A stretch of 9,275 nucleotides of DNA from CAZUVQ01 sp964623915 (GCA_964623915.1 CAZUVQ010000073.1:1-9275); one strand, 5' to 3'. Numbered from the stretch's first letter, positions 1-7,767 are shown. Notes: generated by a model not told the origin, from the letters alone. Made by a program: numbers and translations.

Positions 1-104
1 TGCTCGGTTGCATTTTCTCTTTCAATGGTTGCGTTTATTTTGTCCAGTGACCTATACTATATTAATTTTATATAAAAATACGTTACACAGTATAAATAAA
101 TTGT
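1..104. other. Left edge: no supported gene or terminator
   Basis: After the last gene the DNA is very AT-rich. Only a 4-bp ATAC/GTAT stem followed by five T can be drawn on the minus strand near 72-92, too weak to call a terminator. A minus-strand frame open from about 53 to the edge reads LDKINATIERENATE, which looks protein-like but has no start codon in view. The operon may continue past the window. Confidence 0.4.
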
Positions 105-851
105 CTATTCGTTAAATGGTAATTTTTTTCTTAAATCACTGCAAAGCAAAACTGATTCCTCTATATGCTTTTTGTTATATTCCAATAACTCTGCCAGTAT
201 TTTGACAGTTCTTTCACTATAATGACTATTTCCTTCTATTATTTTGATTGATAACATGCTGATATCAGACAAGAGCTCCCTGTTGTTTTCCATTTCACAG
301 CTCAATCTTTGTGCCAAAGCTCCATAATCTTTTTCAATTTCCATAAACTTTCTGCTTATAAAATCATTGTCATTTTTAAGATTCATATTCTCCGCGCTGT
401 ATTCATCTCTTTCTTTTGTAACGGATGCAAGCTGCTTTTTTAAATTTTCATTTTCCAAAAAAACCACAGCATCTTCTTTTTCCTGCAATTTTACTTCGTA
501 TTCTTCATTTTGTGATTGCAGTTTTATTATTTTGTTTTCTTTTTCTTCAAGCTGCAAAAGATTAACCCTGAATTTTTGCTTATAATCATCTATTAACCCG
601 TTTATACTCTCAAGCTTTGCCTCTGTCTCCTCTTTTTCACCTTTCACTTTTTTTATAAGTGCTTCAAGCTCTGCAATTCTGTCTGTAAAAGCATTGTTTT
701 CAAGTAATCTGTCAGAGTTTAATTCTTTAATATAATCATCAATTTCCTTTTTATTATATCCACTAAATAATGCATTTTTAAATGACATTTTATTGTTATT
801 AACATTTTTTCTCAAGTCCCGTACATCTTTAATTTCTACAACTGTGCTCAT
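105..851 (-). CDS. DivIVA-like N-terminal motif with long coiled coil
   Basis: This 248-residue cytoplasmic protein ends the visible operon. Residues 22-43 (MSFKNALFSGYNKKEIDDYI and following) resemble the N-terminal lipid-binding motif of DivIVA/GpsB proteins: an F, then G-Y, then K/D-x-x-E-[VI]-D-x-[FY]-[LI]. From about 45 to 200 the chain is a highly charged heptad-type coiled coil rich in E, K and L, with a helical tail to the end (LPFNE). No membrane segment or catalytic motif is seen. DivIVA proteins gather at curved or polar membranes and recruit partners. A role in positioning the pilus machine, perhaps beside TadZ, is inference. The start is 1 nt after the DUF192 stop. An in-frame ATG 6 codons upstream (869) lacks a ribosome site. 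It could instead be a generic coiled-coil protein. Confidence 0.75.
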   Translation of the reverse strand: MSTVVEIKDVRDLRKNVNNNKMSFKNALFSGYNKKEIDDYIKELNSDRLLENNAFTDRIAELEALIKKVKGEKEETEAKLESINGLIDDYKQKFRVNLLQLEEKENKIIKLQSQNEEYEVKLQEKEDAVVFLENENLKKQLASVTKERDEYSAENMNLKNDNDFISRKFMEIEKDYGALAQRLSCEMENNRELLSDISMLSIKIIEGNSHYSERTVKILAELLEYNKKHIEESVLLCSDLRKKLPFNE

Positions 852-852
852 A

Positions 853-1194
853 TCATTTCTCCTCAACATAAATATTTATTTTATTGCCCACCTGAAACCC
901 GATATTTTTTGATAATCCGCTTTTCAGTTCAACAATGCTTTTTGCTTTTTTTACTTTTTTTATCATTTTATTTGGCTTAATATTTTCCTCAATATGTAAT
1001 ATAGTATTATCTTCAGAAATGAAAAGCGCATCTATCGGGTATTTCATCAAAAATGTATGAATCTGATTACAAGGTGTCAATATCAAGCCCTTATAATCAT
1101 CAATTTCTCTTCCTATTAAGCCCGAAAGCCTTAAAAAGAAATTGTTTGCATCAAATAAACTTATTTTTATGTCTTTAATTTTCAGTACCTTCAC
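853..1194 (-). CDS. DUF192 family protein in the tad operon
   Basis: This 113-residue protein matches the DUF192 pattern: RLSGLIGR (22-29), a central IHTFLMKYPIDALFIS (45-60) corresponding to the family's H-x-x-x-M-x-x-x-x-x-D/A-x-L-F core, IVEL (87-90) and a C-terminal GFQVGNKINI (99-108) in place of the common G-x-x-x-G-D. Many DUF192 proteins carry a signal peptide. This one does not, so it should be cytoplasmic. The biochemical function of the family is not established. The GTG start lies 3 nt after the tadC stop and uses a ribosome site inside tadC, so it is coexpressed with the pilus platform. A role in pilus assembly or its control is inferred only from this placement. Confidence 0.85.
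   Translation of the reverse strand: MKVLKIKDIKISLFDANNFFLRLSGLIGREIDDYKGLILTPCNQIHTFLMKYPIDALFISEDNTILHIEENIKPNKMIKKVKKAKSIVELKSGLSKNIGFQVGNKINIYVEEK
859..864 (-). promoter_or_regulatory. Ribosome binding site deciding the start of the last gene
   Basis: GAGGAG on the minus strand, inside the end of the DUF192 gene, lies 7 nt before ATG at 851. An upstream in-frame ATG at 869 would read through this site as codons. Confidence 0.75.
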
Positions 1195-1197
1195 CTT

Positions 1198-2118
1198 TTA
1201 ACCTCCGAATGATTCTAAAATATCAAATGCGGCCGGTGCCAGCAAAATTATGAATATAACCGGGAAAATAAAAAGTATAATTGGTATCATCATTTTAACG
1301 GGAGCCTTTAGTGCTTTTTCCTCGGCTTTGTTTTTTCTTTCTGTTCTGAGTTGTTTTGACTGAGATTTCAAAACATTTTTTATAGAAATTCCGTATTGTT
1401 CTGCCTGAATCATGGACGATGCAAAAACACCAAGCTCGGATATATCATTTCTCATCCCCAAATCCTTTAATGCATCACGCCTTGACCTTCCCATTTGTAT
1501 TTCTTTTTGCATTATCGCAAATTCGACCGAAAGCTCGTTGTGCGTCTGCTCGATAAGGCGGCTTATTGCACCGTCAAAGCTGAGCCCTGCCTCAACACTT
1601 GCAGATAACAAATCCATTGCATCAGGCAATTGAGATTTTATGTTTGCTTTCCTGTTTTTTATTTTTGATTTTATAAGATATCGGGGCACTAAAACTGCCA
1701 ATATAATGCTTATGAGAACAACGAGAAATTTCGTCTGAAAATCAAGGGACAAAAATGTTGACATAATTACTGTCCCACCAACAAAAGACCCTACTGATAT
1801 GGTTTTTATTGCTTCAAATTCGTCAGCTGACATCAGTATACCGGCAAGCTTTAAATCCCTTTCGAGTTTTTTCGTCGCGGCGGATGAATTGCTTTTTCTT
1901 TTGAATCCTTTAAATATGTTTAAGGTTTTTGTAATAATCGGTTTTATAAACCTTTGTGTAAATGGTATATTTAACTTTTCATCATAAATATCACTTCTTA
2001 CCGTATTTAAGTCTTTAAGTCTTTTTTTCTGGTTTTGATGTTTTTGCAACATATTTTTACATAAGACCAAAACAAGACAAAACACTGAAATACAAGTGAA
2101 AAAAACCACTAAATTCAC
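1198..2118 (-). CDS. tadC: Tad pilus inner-membrane platform protein TadC
   Basis: This 306-residue T2SSF-family protein has an N-terminal helix (about 2-20), a central helix pair (about 107-148), a cytoplasmic domain (about 150-270) and a C-terminal helix (about 276-298). QLPDAMDLLSASVEAGLSFDGAI (163-185), MIQAEQYGISIKNVL (236-250) and ALKAPVKMMIPIILFIFP (269-286) are TadC hallmarks. It pairs with TadB as the assembly platform. The start is GTG, supported by GAGGGG 8 nt upstream. An in-frame ATG at codon 24 would remove the first helix. It begins 16 nt after tadB. Its last two glycine codons (GGA GGT) supply the ribosome site of the next gene, which indicates translational coupling. Confidence 0.94.
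   Translation of the reverse strand: MNLVVFFTCISVFCLVLVLCKNMLQKHQNQKKRLKDLNTVRSDIYDEKLNIPFTQRFIKPIITKTLNIFKGFKRKSNSSAATKKLERDLKLAGILMSADEFEAIKTISVGSFVGGTVIMSTFLSLDFQTKFLVVLISIILAVLVPRYLIKSKIKNRKANIKSQLPDAMDLLSASVEAGLSFDGAISRLIEQTHNELSVEFAIMQKEIQMGRSRRDALKDLGMRNDISELGVFASSMIQAEQYGISIKNVLKSQSKQLRTERKNKAEEKALKAPVKMMIPIILFIFPVIFIILLAPAAFDILESFGG
1202..1206 (-). promoter_or_regulatory. Ribosome binding site of the DUF192 gene inside the tadC end
   Basis: GGAGG lies within the last two sense codons of tadC and 7 nt before the GTG at 1194. This couples translation of the DUF192 gene to tadC and supports the non-ATG start. Confidence 0.8.
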
Positions 2119-2134
2119 TTATTACACCCCTCTG

Positions 2135-3082
2135 TCAGTATTTTACAGACACTATTTTTTTTACAAACAAAAACCCAATGCTTTCCAGTACAACACAAAC
2201 AAGAAGTATTGTTCTTCCGTTGCTCGTAACAAAGAACTCCTCAACATAAGTGGGGTTTATTACCATAAGTAATATCAAAATAAAAACGGGTAACAGACCG
2301 ACAATATATCCCGAAACTCTTCCCGTTGAGGTTAAAACCCTTATTTCATCACTTATCTTAACTCTTTCTTTTATTGTATCTGAAATACTTTCAAGTATTT
2401 CAGCCAGATTTCCACCAACCTGTTTTTGTATAATAACAGCATTTGAAATAAGCTGTAAATCTTTATTCCCTGTTCTTTTTATCATTTTTGCCATACACTC
2501 CTCAAGGGACAGACCAAGGTTTCTCTCTCGTAGCATACGGTCAAATTCATATGAAATGGGTTCGGCCATCTCCTTTGCAACGCTTTCCATGGCTGTCTGA
2601 AAAGAAAAACCGGTTCGTAAACAGTTGCAAATTATCGCCATTGCATCAATTAGTTGTTTATTAAATAGGCTTGCTCTTTTTGATTTTTTCATCTTGATTA
2701 AAACAACAGGAATAGAAAAACCAATGATAAAAAGAGCCAGTAAAACTAAAAACTTCGCACCGAAAAAGGCGGCAAAGGCAGGTATTCCAATGCAGAGCAA
2801 AAACCATATGGAAAGGTATTCCTCAATTCTTAAAGGTATGCCCGCCATTGACAATTCATCTTCTAAGCTGTCTATAAATTTGAAATTGAGAAAACTGAAG
2901 ATTTTTTTCAAATTATCTTGCTTATCTACAATAACCCGTGGGTTTATTTCACTTTTATTTTTGGCAATCTGATTTAATCTGCGCTCAATATTTTGTTTTT
3001 TTGCATTTACTTTCTGCATTGCTACTATTGTCAACACGTAAGATAACATGGATATTGAGATTACAAGAATATAAATTGCCAT
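2135..3082 (-). CDS. tadB: Tad pilus inner-membrane platform protein TadB
   Basis: This 315-residue type II secretion F (GspF/T2SSF) family protein has an N-terminal membrane helix (about 3-22), a helical pair (about 90-130), a cytoplasmic T2SSF domain (about 143-255) and two C-terminal helices (about 257-276 and 290-308). Family hallmarks include LIDAMAIICNCLRTGFSFQTAM (about 144-165), VGGNLAEILESISDTIKER (222-240) and GRVSGYIVGLLPV (254-266). With TadC it forms the membrane platform on which the TadA ATPase acts. ATG is preceded by AGGAGGG at a good spacing. It starts 21 nt after tadA. Assignment as TadB rather than TadC follows from gene order and the GGNL motif. Confidence 0.94.
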   Translation of the reverse strand: MAIYILVISISMLSYVLTIVAMQKVNAKKQNIERRLNQIAKNKSEINPRVIVDKQDNLKKIFSFLNFKFIDSLEDELSMAGIPLRIEEYLSIWFLLCIGIPAFAAFFGAKFLVLLALFIIGFSIPVVLIKMKKSKRASLFNKQLIDAMAIICNCLRTGFSFQTAMESVAKEMAEPISYEFDRMLRERNLGLSLEECMAKMIKRTGNKDLQLISNAVIIQKQVGGNLAEILESISDTIKERVKISDEIRVLTSTGRVSGYIVGLLPVFILILLMVINPTYVEEFFVTSNGRTILLVCVVLESIGFLFVKKIVSVKY

Positions 3083-3103
3083 ATAAATCTCCCTCCTGCG
3101 CGC

Positions 3104-4453
3104 TTAATTTGTAAACCATTCGTCACTGACGCCGACACCGTTTATTCTGATTTTTTCAATGCATTTGGGAATAATGCCGGTTGCATTAAATTTTCCTTTG
3201 AATTTGTTTTCAGAATCCATAGAGCCGTCTGTATCAAATGTAAAAATATTCTGGGTTGTAATTATGTCGCCCTCCATGCCCACAATTTCACATATTGCAG
3301 TAATTTTTCTTGTACCGTCACGAAGCCTTGTCTGCTGAACTATAATATCAATTGCAGAATTAATTTGTTCCCTGATAGCTTTAATAGGCAACTCAAGCCC
3401 TGCCATAAGAACCATGGTTTCAATTCGGGATATGGCATCTCGAGGTGAATTGGCATGAGCGGTTGTGAGCGAGCCGTCATGACCTGTGTTCATCGCCTGA
3501 AGCATATCAAGTGTTTCTCCTCCGCGTACCTCCCCAACAATTATTCTGTCAGGGCGCATTCTGAGTGAATTTCTTACAAGATCTCTTATTGCAATTTGTC
3601 CCTTGCCCTCAAGATTTGAAGGACGGCTTTCAAGCGTTATTACGTGCTGCTGCCTCAACTGCAACTCAGCAGCATCTTCTATGGTGACTATTCTCTCGTT
3701 ATCGGGTATGTATGCAGACAAAATATTTAAAAGTGTTGTTTTACCGCTGCCGGTACCTCCGGAAACAATAATATTCAGCTTTCCTTTTACACACGCCTCT
3801 AAAAAAGCTGACATTTTGAAAGACAAAGAGCCGTACCCTATTAAATCACTTATTGAAAGCTTATGCTTTGAAAACTTTCTTATGGTTATTACAGGGCCTA
3901 TAAGAGAAATCGGAGGAATTATGGCATTTACACGGGAGCCGTCAAGAAGTCTTGCATCAACCATAGGGTTCGATTCATCAATACGTCTTCCGATAGGTGC
4001 AACTATGCGGTCAATAACATTAAGCACATGCTCATTATCACGAAAACAAACCTTTGACTTTTCTATTTTTCCTCTTTTTTCTATATAAATCGAGAATGGG
4101 CCGTTAACCATAATTTCCGATATCTCAGGGTCTGCCAGTAATTCTTCAATAGGACCCAGGCCCACAACATCATCGTAAAGTTCTTTTTCTATCTTGTTTT
4201 TTTCGGCACGGTTCATTTCACCTGCATAAATATCCGTTACATCATTGATGATTGTTTTTATCGATTCCTTGCTTTCTTCATTATCACTGTCCTTGAGGGA
4301 CTTTTTGTTAATGATATCAATGACCTCTTTGTGAACCTTGGACCTCAATTCTTTATGAATATCAGTATATACATTAATATTTACCGCAGCATCTTCCACG
4401 GGCGTAACAATTTGTTTTTGTTTTTGTTTTTCGAGCCTGTCCAGCAGTCCCAT
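3104..4453 (-). CDS. tadA: Tad secretion ATPase TadA/CpaF
   Basis: This 449-residue type II/IV secretion-superfamily ATPase hydrolyses ATP at the inner face of the membrane to drive pilus assembly. The N-terminal domain carries VGLGPIEELLADPEISEIMVN (about 97-117) and DARLLDGSRVNAIIPP (166-181), both typical of CpaF. The ATPase core shows Walker A SGGTGSGKTT (231-240), the Asp box TIEDAAELQL (257-266), Walker B RIIVGEVRGGE (303-313) and the His box TGHDGSLTTAHANS (323-336). All catalytic motifs look intact and the length is normal for the family. ATG follows GAGG by about 9 nt. It lies between tadZ and the platform genes tadB and tadC, the standard order. Confidence 0.97.
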   Translation of the reverse strand: MGLLDRLEKQKQKQIVTPVEDAAVNINVYTDIHKELRSKVHKEVIDIINKKSLKDSDNEESKESIKTIINDVTDIYAGEMNRAEKNKIEKELYDDVVGLGPIEELLADPEISEIMVNGPFSIYIEKRGKIEKSKVCFRDNEHVLNVIDRIVAPIGRRIDESNPMVDARLLDGSRVNAIIPPISLIGPVITIRKFSKHKLSISDLIGYGSLSFKMSAFLEACVKGKLNIIVSGGTGSGKTTLLNILSAYIPDNERIVTIEDAAELQLRQQHVITLESRPSNLEGKGQIAIRDLVRNSLRMRPDRIIVGEVRGGETLDMLQAMNTGHDGSLTTAHANSPRDAISRIETMVLMAGLELPIKAIREQINSAIDIIVQQTRLRDGTRKITAICEIVGMEGDIITTQNIFTFDTDGSMDSENKFKGKFNATGIIPKCIEKIRINGVGVSDEWFTN

Positions 4454-4465
4454 AATCTACATCCT

Positions 4466-5608
4466 CTATTTTATATCTTCCAATATTTTGTTTGCAAGTG
4501 TATTGACAGCTGCAGAAAGCACTGATTTCGGTGAATCTATAACTATTGGAATACCCCTGTTGAGTGCATTGACAGCTACCTTGTTATCATTTTCTACTAC
4601 GCTGTAAATATCTTTATTAAGTATTTTTTTTGCTTCCTTAGGTTTTATAGAGCTTATTCCATCCTTATTGAATATTAATTTCACTTTCTGTAAAAAACCG
4701 AGTGATGATATTATATTAAAGCTTACCTTTGTATTTTTAAGCGATGAAATATCAAGATTGGTTACAAAGAGAACTGCCGAAGAATTCTCAAGTGCAACAA
4801 GGGATATGTCATTGAAAGCAGGTGGCATATCTATTATGACATAATCAAAATAATCCTTTAAATTATTAATTATTTTCTCAACCTGCTTGCCTTTTATAAG
4901 CTCCGCATATTCGGGGCTTTTGGGGGCAAGCAAAACACTTATGCCTGTTGAATGTATCGGCATATACCCCTTTATGGCATTTATGTCCGGATCATTGTTT
5001 TCCTCAAGAAGCTCTGATATTGTATCGGCTTTGTCTATGTCGAGAAATATTCCTACATCGCCAAACTGCAAATCAAGGTCAATAATTGCAACTTTTTTTC
5101 TTTTTCTTGCGAGTGCAACCGCTAAATTTACTGCAAGTGTGGTTTTACCCACACCCCCTTTTGTACCGAAAATTGAAATTGTTTTAGATAAAAAAGTTGC
5201 TTTGTCAGTTACATTGTCTGTTGTAAGCCTTGATTTTTCTTTATTTACGCTCAGCATTATACTGTTTTTCAGAAGCTTAGTGTCTATTGGTGCTGCTAAA
5301 ACTTTGTTAGCACCTGCCTCAAGGGCGAGGTTTGCCTGTTCCACATCGGTGCTTTTTGTAATAACCAATATCGCACAGCCACGCTTTGTTATGTACAGCC
5401 TTTCTATTAAATCCACTATTCTTATATCAGTTTCTTCTGTATATATTATTATTATATCAGGGCTTTTATATTCAATTTTGCTGAGTGTCTTATTGTCAAG
5501 CTTTGCTGAAACTAATATTTTATAACCTTCATCTCCCGTCAGCGTGCCTGACAGCTCTTGCTCAAATTCTGCTCTATCGTATATAATCGCAATATTATAG
5601 GTATCCAT
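4466..5608 (-). CDS. tadZ: TadZ/CpaE-type localisation ATPase with pseudo-receiver domain
   Basis: This 380-residue protein has two parts. Residues 4-120 have a response-regulator-like fold pattern, but the usual phosphoacceptor position in SPDIIIIY is Y56, and the usual K-P near LAAPID (104-109) has lost its lysine. It therefore looks like a receiver that cannot be phosphorylated. Residues 140-380 form a ParA/MinD-family ATPase with deviant Walker A FGTKGGVGKTT (147-157, signature K150, catalytic K155), Walker A' IIDLDLQFGDV (175-185) and Walker B YVIIDMPP (256-263). TadZ/CpaE proteins place the Tad machine in the cell, often at a pole, and recruit the other parts. ATG follows GAAGGG by 9 nt. 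It stops 12 nt before tadA. Confidence 0.93.
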   Translation of the reverse strand: MDTYNIAIIYDRAEFEQELSGTLTGDEGYKILVSAKLDNKTLSKIEYKSPDIIIIYTEETDIRIVDLIERLYITKRGCAILVITKSTDVEQANLALEAGANKVLAAPIDTKLLKNSIMLSVNKEKSRLTTDNVTDKATFLSKTISIFGTKGGVGKTTLAVNLAVALARKRKKVAIIDLDLQFGDVGIFLDIDKADTISELLEENNDPDINAIKGYMPIHSTGISVLLAPKSPEYAELIKGKQVEKIINNLKDYFDYVIIDMPPAFNDISLVALENSSAVLFVTNLDISSLKNTKVSFNIISSLGFLQKVKLIFNKDGISSIKPKEAKKILNKDIYSVVENDNKVAVNALNRGIPIVIDSPKSVLSAAVNTLANKILEDIK

Positions 5609-5630
5609 ATAATATTTCCCTTCTGAATTA

Positions 5631-6323
5631 TCAATTACTTATGTTATTTGAAGTAACCGGTGGTGCATATTTTATTTCATTGTCTGTTGCACCCCTTAAG
5701 ACCATTCTCAAAGACCCTGTTGCGGCAACAAGATTTACTTTTACAGCATCCTCAGGCGAAACCAAAAGAGTAACCGAAGTATATGCCGGTGCTTCACCCT
5801 CTTTAGATGCTAATTTCTTTCCAACTGCCAAAACCGAAATATTTTGTAGAAACATTGTGGAAGTCTGCTCCTGTGCATCCTGTCCGCCTGTCATTATTAC
5901 TCCCAGTATATCAACTCTGTCCCCCGGGGTAATAAATCCGGCAACACCGGATATTTCATCTACGGCTATCGTCACGGCACGCATATTATTTGTAATAGCA
6001 TATGACATCCCACTATTGTTTTCACCGATTTTCTTAAGCTTTGGAATCAATATCTGTTCAGCTTTTAATGTCTTTTCAGTTGAAACAAGCCCCACTATTT
6101 CGCTTGCTTTCTTTGCGGCATAAGGATGAATCCCTTCAGAGGGAAGCTGTTTTATTGTCAGCATTTCTGCTGTTATTTCCGTATGCGCCTCTATATCAAT
6201 ATTTGCAACAACAATATCTTCAAAATTAATTTTTGATTCTTTTTTAACCGTAAGCAAAAAATTAAAAAGCGATACACCTGCCAAAACAGAAGCTATTATT
6301 GCTATTAAATATATTTTTTTCAT
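5631..6323 (-). CDS. cpaB: Flp pilus assembly protein CpaB/RcpC (SAF domain)
   Basis: This 230-residue protein has an N-terminal membrane anchor (about residues 3-24), then an SAF-like domain (about 35-98) with VVANIDIEAHTEITAEML and GLVSTEKTLKAEQIL. An RcpC/CpaB C-terminal domain follows, with MRAVTIAVDEISGVAGFITPGDRVDIL (about 113-139) and VTLLVSPEDAVKVNLVAATGSLRMVLR (about 184-210). This is the full CpaB layout. In diderm bacteria CpaB/RcpC works beside the secretin. Here no secretin gene is present, so it probably acts at the membrane or cell-wall interface of the pilus machine. The gene starts 18 nt after tadG and ends 22 nt before tadZ, consistent with one transcript. Confidence 0.92.
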   Translation of the reverse strand: MKKIYLIAIIASVLAGVSLFNFLLTVKKESKINFEDIVVANIDIEAHTEITAEMLTIKQLPSEGIHPYAAKKASEIVGLVSTEKTLKAEQILIPKLKKIGENNSGMSYAITNNMRAVTIAVDEISGVAGFITPGDRVDILGVIMTGGQDAQEQTSTMFLQNISVLAVGKKLASKEGEAPAYTSVTLLVSPEDAVKVNLVAATGSLRMVLRGATDNEIKYAPPVTSNNISN

Positions 6324-6332
6324 ATAAATTAT

Positions 6333-6336
6333 CTCC
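6333..6336 (-). promoter_or_regulatory. Ribosome binding site deciding the cpaB start
   Basis: GGAG on the minus strand lies 9 nt before ATG at 6323. A longer reading from TTG at 6338 would swallow this site as codons and has no ribosome site of its own. Confidence 0.7.
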
Positions 6337-6341
6337 AAACC

Positions 6342-7328
6342 TCATTTTGAAAGTCTTAAGCTATAAACACCATAGTCAGCGGTGCTTATTTGTTCCTGTG
6401 TTTCTGCCGGAACTCCTTCAGTTGCAACCATATTAATAAATGAACCGGATATTGTATCAGTAGACTTTGCCTGCTCATTTAATACAAACCCTGCAAACGC
6501 AACAATATTAACGTGCTTTGAGTCTACATATGTTACAACCGGTATTTTGATGACTCTTTTGCAGGTTATATCAAAATGGCTGTTGTTACAACCACCGTCG
6601 CTCGGAAAATGTGTGCAGCTAAAATATCTTGCATTAAATGCATTTGACGTGGCTCCCGCCATGTTACCGGGTTCAATAGGATATAAATCTTCTCCTATTG
6701 ACAGCTCAGATGTATATCCAAAAGTCAGCCATCTCTCATAATCAGATGAACCACCGCCATTTAAGCCATCTAAATCAATGGCACCAAAATCTCCTTCTGT
6801 TCCACCGCCACCGCCGAATTTCAAGGTTATGTCAGTTATATTTCCATTTGCAATACAATTATCAAGTTCAGTTTTTTTAACACTTAATGGCAGCACATCC
6901 GACAGCTTAATGCATGGTATAATGCTCACTTGTGCGTTTTTTGTTACGCTTATAAAATCCACACCTATAATTTTTGCAAAATTCAGCTGAGCACCCTTTG
7001 TAAGCGTAGCTTCCACACTCATATAGTTGTTACCCTTTAAATTTTTGAATTCTATATTTAAGGAAGTCAGGTCATGCAGACCATTCTTATTTAGATATTG
7101 TGAAATAACACTTTCAATTTCATCCTGACGGGAAACATTGCCTTCTGATACGGGCAATAACTGACCCGCTGCTAAAACAGAGGCATCCAATGCATTTTGC
7201 AATTTACTCTCATTATAGTATACAACGCCGAAATCCAGTACCAGCGAGCACATCATAACAAATACTGTAATAGATAATGCAAAAATAACAATTGTAGCCC
7301 CGTTTTCATCTCTATCCAATCTCTTCAT
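6342..7328 (-). CDS. tadG: TadG-like pilus assembly protein (Tad_N domain)
   Basis: This 328-residue protein opens with DENGATIVIFALSITVFVMM, then LDFGVVYY and LQNALDASVLAAG (about residues 7-55). That is the Tad_N pattern of TadG-like proteins: one N-terminal helix, then the LQ-x-A-x-D-A-x-x-L-A segment. Position +5 after G10 is isoleucine rather than glutamate, so peptidase cleavage is doubtful. The exported part has a GGGGG run (172-176) and a GGG (191-193), then a C-terminal region with RVIKIPVVTYV and VNIVAFAGFVL that I recall from other Firmicute TadG proteins. Five cysteines (139, 158, 238, 247, 256) sit in the extracytoplasmic part, unusual enough to suggest disulfides. ATG has GAAGGG 9 nt upstream. 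Its exact role in the family is poorly defined. Confidence 0.82.
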   Translation of the reverse strand: MKRLDRDENGATIVIFALSITVFVMMCSLVLDFGVVYYNESKLQNALDASVLAAGQLLPVSEGNVSRQDEIESVISQYLNKNGLHDLTSLNIEFKNLKGNNYMSVEATLTKGAQLNFAKIIGVDFISVTKNAQVSIIPCIKLSDVLPLSVKKTELDNCIANGNITDITLKFGGGGGTEGDFGAIDLDGLNGGGSSDYERWLTFGYTSELSIGEDLYPIEPGNMAGATSNAFNARYFSCTHFPSDGGCNNSHFDITCKRVIKIPVVTYVDSKHVNIVAFAGFVLNEQAKSTDTISGSFINMVATEGVPAETQEQISTADYGVYSLRLSK

Positions 7329-7341
7329 CAGGGTTTTCCCT

Positions 7342-7758
7342 TCATTCTAACTTCATTACGCATTTCGATGAAAGCTTAAAATTATCGCCTATTATTGCAC
7401 CCATTATTGGCGTCAATGGATTGACATTATATGTAACATTCACAGAAACATCCCCACTTCTCGGAGATATAGGATTAGAATAAGATACAAAAACCGAAAC
7501 ATTATCCTGTGCAAATGAAGGTATAATGCTTAAAACTTCATCGCGAATCAATTGCAGCTGATCTGCATTTTTTGAATAAATAACACCCATTCTTGCGCCC
7601 TCACGGCTTGCGTTTGCAATCATCAGCTGGTTTGAGAACATCCATCCGCCCTCAAGAACTGCACAGATTATGAGCATTATTACAGGAAGGATAAGAGCAA
7701 GCTCTACCATCGACTGTCCTTTTTGATTTTTAAATAGATGCTTGAATTTCAATTTCAT
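7342..7758 (-). CDS. tadE: TadE-like pseudopilin
   Basis: This 138-residue TadE-family protein has a basic N-terminus, then QKGQSMVELALILPV at residues 12-26, the TadE signature. G14 followed by Q-S-M-V-E puts a glutamate at +5, as in prepilin peptidase substrates, so it is probably processed by the operon's peptidase. One transmembrane helix spans about residues 20-40. NASREGARMGV (about 48-58) matches the conserved A-R-x-G-A-R region of the family. The rest is an extracytoplasmic domain with alternating strands, ending in a lone cysteine segment. TadE proteins are minor pilins or assembly factors of Tad pili. An in-frame GTG two codons upstream (7764) is the alternative start but is too close to the GGAGGG. 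Confidence 0.9.
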   Translation of the reverse strand: MKLKFKHLFKNQKGQSMVELALILPVIMLIICAVLEGGWMFSNQLMIANASREGARMGVIYSKNADQLQLIRDEVLSIIPSFAQDNVSVFVSYSNPISPRSGDVSVNVTYNVNPLTPIMGAIIGDNFKLSSKCVMKLE

Positions 7759-7767
7759 TATCACTCA

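Noticed and set aside
72..92. Possible terminator after the last gene (ATAC/GTAT stem then T-run)
   Set aside because: Only four A/T-rich pairs with an 8-nt loop, too weak to support.
852..869. Earlier ATG start for the coiled-coil protein
   Set aside because: It would overlap the DUF192 gene and read through the GAGGAG ribosome site that serves ATG 851.
2250..2972. Two plus-strand open frames opposite tadB
   Set aside because: Antisense shadows of a clear T2SSF protein, with low-complexity translations.
3603..4088. Long plus-strand open frame opposite tadA
   Set aside because: It is the mirror of the strongly conserved TadA ATPase core, has no ribosome site, and its translation is serine- and phenylalanine-rich as antisense frames usually are.
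4887..5525. 212-codon plus-strand open frame opposite tadZ
   Set aside because: It lies wholly antisense to the conserved ParA-like and receiver-like domains, with no recognisable motif and no ribosome site.
5641..6123. Plus-strand open frame opposite cpaB
   Set aside because: Antisense to well-conserved SAF and RcpC motifs, with no independent support.
6324..6338. TTG start five codons upstream for cpaB
   Set aside because: The GGAG ribosome site lies inside this extension and is ideally spaced for ATG 6323.
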